Shown piece after piece: positions 60,767 to 64,000 of a DNA stretch of 64,000 nucleotides. This stretch comes from Amphiura filiformis. Taxonomy: Eukaryota > Echinodermata > Ophiuroidea > Amphilepidida > Amphiuridae. The notes under the pieces were generated by a model. That model did no database searches. It was not told where the DNA came from and saw only the letters and a list, made by a program, of their open reading frames with translations. The DNA is taken from assembly GCF_039555335.1 (NCBI RefSeq), contig NC_092628.1:79548713-79612712 (forward strand). Reading direction: 5' to 3'. Both the position numbers and the translations under genes were made by a program. How positions within the stretch are numbered: the first letter of the stretch is position 1; each line of letters opens with the position of its first letter.

Positions 60767-60965
60767 TATTCTTAAAGTGTATGTAGCTGGGAGGAAAAGC
60801 CGAAGATCAATTGAAAATTTTGACTTTTCATATTGAAGATATGGATTTTTTTCCCCAAAAGACCTAATATTTTTGGTGTTTTGGGAAAAAATCCATATCT
60901 TCAATACGAAAGGTCAATATTTTCAATTGATCGTCGGCTTTTCATCCCACCTACATACACTTTAA
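60767..60965. repeat. Palindrome around 60,870
   Basis: Arms of about 90 bp: 'gaagatatggatttttttcc' and 'tttaaagtgtatgta' type words on the left reappear as complements on the right ('catacactttaa'). It sits within a longer unit starting 'ggaatgaacgttttgagcg' at about 60,539. Confidence 0.75.
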
Positions 60966-61335
60966 GTATAAATCATCAGATTTATAAAGTTTACTTTAAT
61001 ACTGTTAAATATCAAAATATCAATTTTAATCATTTGCCATAAAATGCGTATTACATTGCGAATTTCAAAAGCCTTTTTAGAGCATTTTATTTAAAACGCG
61101 CCCAAGAATGTGTGCCAAAATCGCTTGCCCCCCTCTCTCGGCTTGCCAAAATTGCTTGCCCCCCTTTCGGTTTGCCAAAATTTCTTGTCCCCCATTTTAC
61201 TCCCCCGGCTCATTATTGCACAGCCCTTACACGGGCAAGGTATATAGAGGTAAATACTAAATTGAACACTTTCAATGCTAAACTTAACACATAGACACTT
61301 AATGATGAACACATCAAATCATTTGGGTATTAAAT

Positions 61336-62302
61336 GGGCGCCGGTTCGCTATCTCCAAGGACCGCTATTTCTAAGGTTCGTTATCTCTAAGGTTCGCTAT
61401 CACTAATTACAAAAACGTCCACTATACCTAAGGTTCGATATCACTAATTTCAAATATGGTTCGCTATCACTAATTTTAAATAAGGCCCGCTATCACTAAT
61501 TTACTGAAGGTTCGCTATATCTAAGGTTCGCTATCACTAATTTTAAATAAGGTTCGCTATCTCTAATTTGAAATACGGCCCGCTAACTCTAATTTGAAAT
61601 AAGGCTTGCTATCTCTAATTTGAAATAAGGCCCACTATCTCTAATTTAAAATAAAGTTCGCTATCTCTAATTTAAAATAAAGCCCACTATCTCTAACTTA
61701 AAATAAGGCCCGCTATCTTTAATTTATTTAACATTGAGCCTTATTTTCAATTAGAGATAGTGGGCCTTATTTAAAATTAGAGATAGCGAACCTTATTTAA
61801 AATTAGAGATAGTGAGCCTTATTCTAAATTAGTGATAATGAACCTTAGGTATAGTGAACCTTAATCAAAATTAGTGATAGCGAACCCTAGAGATAGCGAA
61901 CCTTAATTAATTAGTGATAGCGAACCTTAATTAAAATAAGTGATAGCGAACCTTAGGTATATCGAACCTTAATTTCAATTAGTGATAGCGAACCTTAGAG
62001 ATAGCGAACCTTCAATAAATTAGTGATAGCGAACCTTAATTAAAATTAGTGATAACGAACCTTATTTAAAATTAGTGATAGCGAGCCTTATTTCAAATGA
62101 GTGATATCGAACCTTAGAACCTTATTCTGAATTGGTGATATCGAACCTTAGAAGTAGCAGACCTTTTTTTAGGTATAGCGAACCCTTTTCTCTATTAGAG
62201 ATAGCGGGATTTTCATCTCCTTAGACTTTACATGTTAGTGGTAGCGAACCTTAGAGATAGCGGTCCTTAGAAATAGCGGTCCTTAGAGATAGAGAGATGT
62301 TG
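61336..62302. mobile_element. Foldback element made of 'GGTTCGCTATCTCTAA' minisatellite, copy B
   Basis: The same architecture as copy A (28,971-29,640) but longer (967 bp). About 16 forward units are followed, after a turn near 61,725, by about 22 complementary units. It starts GGGCGCCGG and ends GATGTTGC. It is flanked by TATTAAAT (61,328-61,335) and TATTAAAC (62,303-62,310), an 8-bp duplication with one mismatch. No gene. Confidence 0.85.
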
Positions 62303-62781
62303 CTATTAAACGTATATACAGGGTGAGTAAAAAAAGTGCAATAGGTCAACAAATCAATATTCACGTAAGAACCAAATTAAAAACCTCGCGTCGAGGTTTT
62401 GCCAAGTTTTAAAAATAACGGTTACTTAATGAAATAACGGTTAGTTCATGAAAAAGAAGAAGTGAAATTTAGCAAAACGCGACGAGGTTTATTTGCCCGT
62501 AAGAGAGCTCTATTGTTCCGCTATTATATCCGCTATTGTATCCACTATTGTATTCTATTCATAAAAGCTACTGCAAGAATCGCGGCAATCCCTGATATTG
62601 CTGGTGTCTACATGGCGTTTCAGTATTTATTAACATTCAAAATGATCCGATACTCTTTCATTTATAGACTTATTCCCACCTTTTATATAATATTCAGAAA
62701 TTGCAATTATGAAAACTACAAACTTTGAAAGTGAAAATATATTACCATCGAAAATATATCATACTTAAATTCTATAGAATC

Positions 62782-63032
62782 TATAGAGGCATTGCATGTG
62801 ACGTATCATCCCGTAGGCCTAAATATGGCAGACTACTCAAATGCATTCAACAAAAGCATGATTGCAATCTACCGTGACAGTTCGTCTCACACACATAACC
62901 CTGCACTACGATCAAATAGGTTGATGACAACATTTGATTGAATGGACTGTACTCCGCCATAACTACGGTGAAGGACACGGTTCAAATTCTTTGTTTGGAG
63001 CCAATCAATAATTTCATGCAGGGCCTCTATAG
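62782..63032. mobile_element. AATAGAGGCC MITE, copy 2 (inverted)
   Basis: The reverse-orientation homologue of 30,014-30,264, differing by scattered substitutions and a small 'aggccta' insertion near 62,815. Ends CTATAGAGGC and GCCTCTATAG. Confidence 0.85.
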
Positions 63033-63699
63033 ATACCCAACCCAGAAGTGCCCATTTATTTTCTAATTTTTTGTAATCGCGCCCAAATATCCCCGCAAAT
63101 ATCTTATACACGGTTTTATTGATTCATTTTGGGCATTTCAAAAGTTAGAAGTCGTCAAAAATGGCAACATCCATTGATAGCAATGATTGAGTAAACATTG
63201 TCTAAACACTAGATAAAAAGACAGCTTTGTACTACAGAGAAGATGTGAGGAAAAGGAGATAGATCCAGCTATCCTCAAACAAAATATGTGTGCTGCCGCT
63301 CATTCAAAAGTAATCACGCTATTCAGGTTTAACAATAAAATACAATAAAGGGTTCGAACCCATGATGGGTGTGATACACAACTTGCTGCTTAATAGTTTT
63401 AGGGAAAGGTCAGTGTCTGTATATCATCATACTATGCATACCATGCATGCAGACCCTAACATCCAGTTATATTTCAAATAAAATATGACCGAAGTTCCAT
63501 GGCAAATAATAATTTCTGACGCTTGTTGACTCTTTCAATACGATTTATGATAAAGACTATTTTCAATTATCAAAATATCTTTATTAGGTTTGCAGGAAAT
63601 GACAGGAAAATACATATATAAACTATAGGGTTCATCTATTATTTTTTAAATAATTCTTTTACCCCATGCAGCTGATTGGGGTGGTTACGGTCGCTTAAA
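63033..63699. other. Non-coding, nothing recognised
   Basis: AT-rich sequence. A 12-base palindrome GGGTTCGAACCC at about 63,350 resembles a B box but lacks the rest of a tRNA. Confidence 0.4.
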
Positions 63700-64000
63700 A
63701 AACCACTAACCGCGAAATGAGGATATCGAACATAGGCCCCATAAGTACAAAAACTGCTAACCGCAAAATATGGATATCCAACTAGTTTGCCCCCCTAAGC
63801 TGTAAAAAACCACTCATCGCGAAATATGGATATCCAACTAGTTTACCCGCAGGGCTACAAAGAACCACAAACCGCGAAATATGGATATCCAACAAGTTTG
63901 CCCTTAGGGCTACAAAAGAACTGCTAACCGCGAAATATGGATATCCAACTAGTTTGCCCTCGAAGCTTCAAAAACCACTCATCGCGAAATATGGATATCC
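63700..64000. repeat. Tandem array, ~55-bp period, open at the right edge
   Basis: The unit core is 'ccgcgaaatatggatatcca' followed by 'actagtttgccc' and a variable 'gggctacaaaaa.cact'. Cores begin at about 63,711, 63,762, 63,818, 63,873, 63,929 and 63,983. The first units are more diverged; the array continues past the window. Confidence 0.9.

Larger units (their letters stand above)
59990..61227. mobile_element. Long member of the GTGCAATAATTATG minisatellite family
   Basis: Left end AGGGGTTGTACAATAATTATG; right end the near-complement 'ggctcattattgcacagccc'. Next to each end are a few 'TGCCAAAATCGCTTGCCCC' units, facing the same way at both ends, and 'gcctttttagagcatttt' at 61,070. The interior holds two further hairpins (60,338-60,376; 60,767-60,965). 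Confidence 0.7.

Noticed and set aside
63345..63400. A tRNA T-arm (GGGTTCGAACCC)
   Set aside because: No A box or cloverleaf around it on either strand.

Overview
The window is animal nuclear DNA: intron-rich genes, AT-rich sequence, a 200-base assembly gap and very dense interspersed repeats. Two conserved genes are recognisable. They encode a Smad2/3-type transcription factor (first coding exon only, minus strand) and malectin, an ER carbohydrate-binding protein (all four coding exons, plus strand). They lie head to head about 12 kb apart. The protein sequences, the frequent 'aggcctat'-type motif and the repeat types (DIRS retrotransposon, many hAT-like non-autonomous elements) suggest a marine invertebrate deuterostome, perhaps an echinoderm. 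That placement is inference.

Layout. 1-13.4 kb is non-coding, probably the start of the large first Smad2/3 intron, and holds several inverted-repeat elements. Smad2/3 exon 1 is at 13,460-13,656 (-). 14.1-25.1 kb is a repeat block: a 5.65-kb element with long terminal inverted repeats, a 2.6-kb hAT-like element with a perfect 8-bp target duplication and other insertions nested in it, smaller elements, and a diverged 'TGAACCTTTGGAAAG' satellite. Malectin runs from 25,583 to 47,266 (+). Intron 1 carries two decayed LINEs, a minisatellite foldback element and several MITEs. Intron 2 (12.1 kb) is mostly one nested structure: a palindromic foldback element (34,485-43,262) interrupted by a smaller palindrome and by a complete-length but dead DIRS1-like tyrosine-recombinase retrotransposon (35,201-42,260). 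Downstream of malectin (47.3-64 kb) I see no convincing gene, only MITEs, a tRNA-derived SINE, a second minisatellite foldback element and a ~55-bp tandem array running off the right edge.

Main points. (1) The DIRS1-like element has the full diagnostic architecture: inverted terminal repeats, plus an internal complementary region that joins the complements of both outer ends. (2) Two distant copies (29 kb and 61 kb) of an unusual foldback element are built from short tandem repeats meaning the same 'GGTTCGCTATCTCTAA' text on both arms. (3) At least three elements have perfect 8-bp target duplications and four more have near-perfect or partial ones, pointing to a swarm of hAT-like non-autonomous transposons. 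(4) Malectin exon 2 contains a one-base frameshift in a G4 run; it is either an assembly error or a real null allele.
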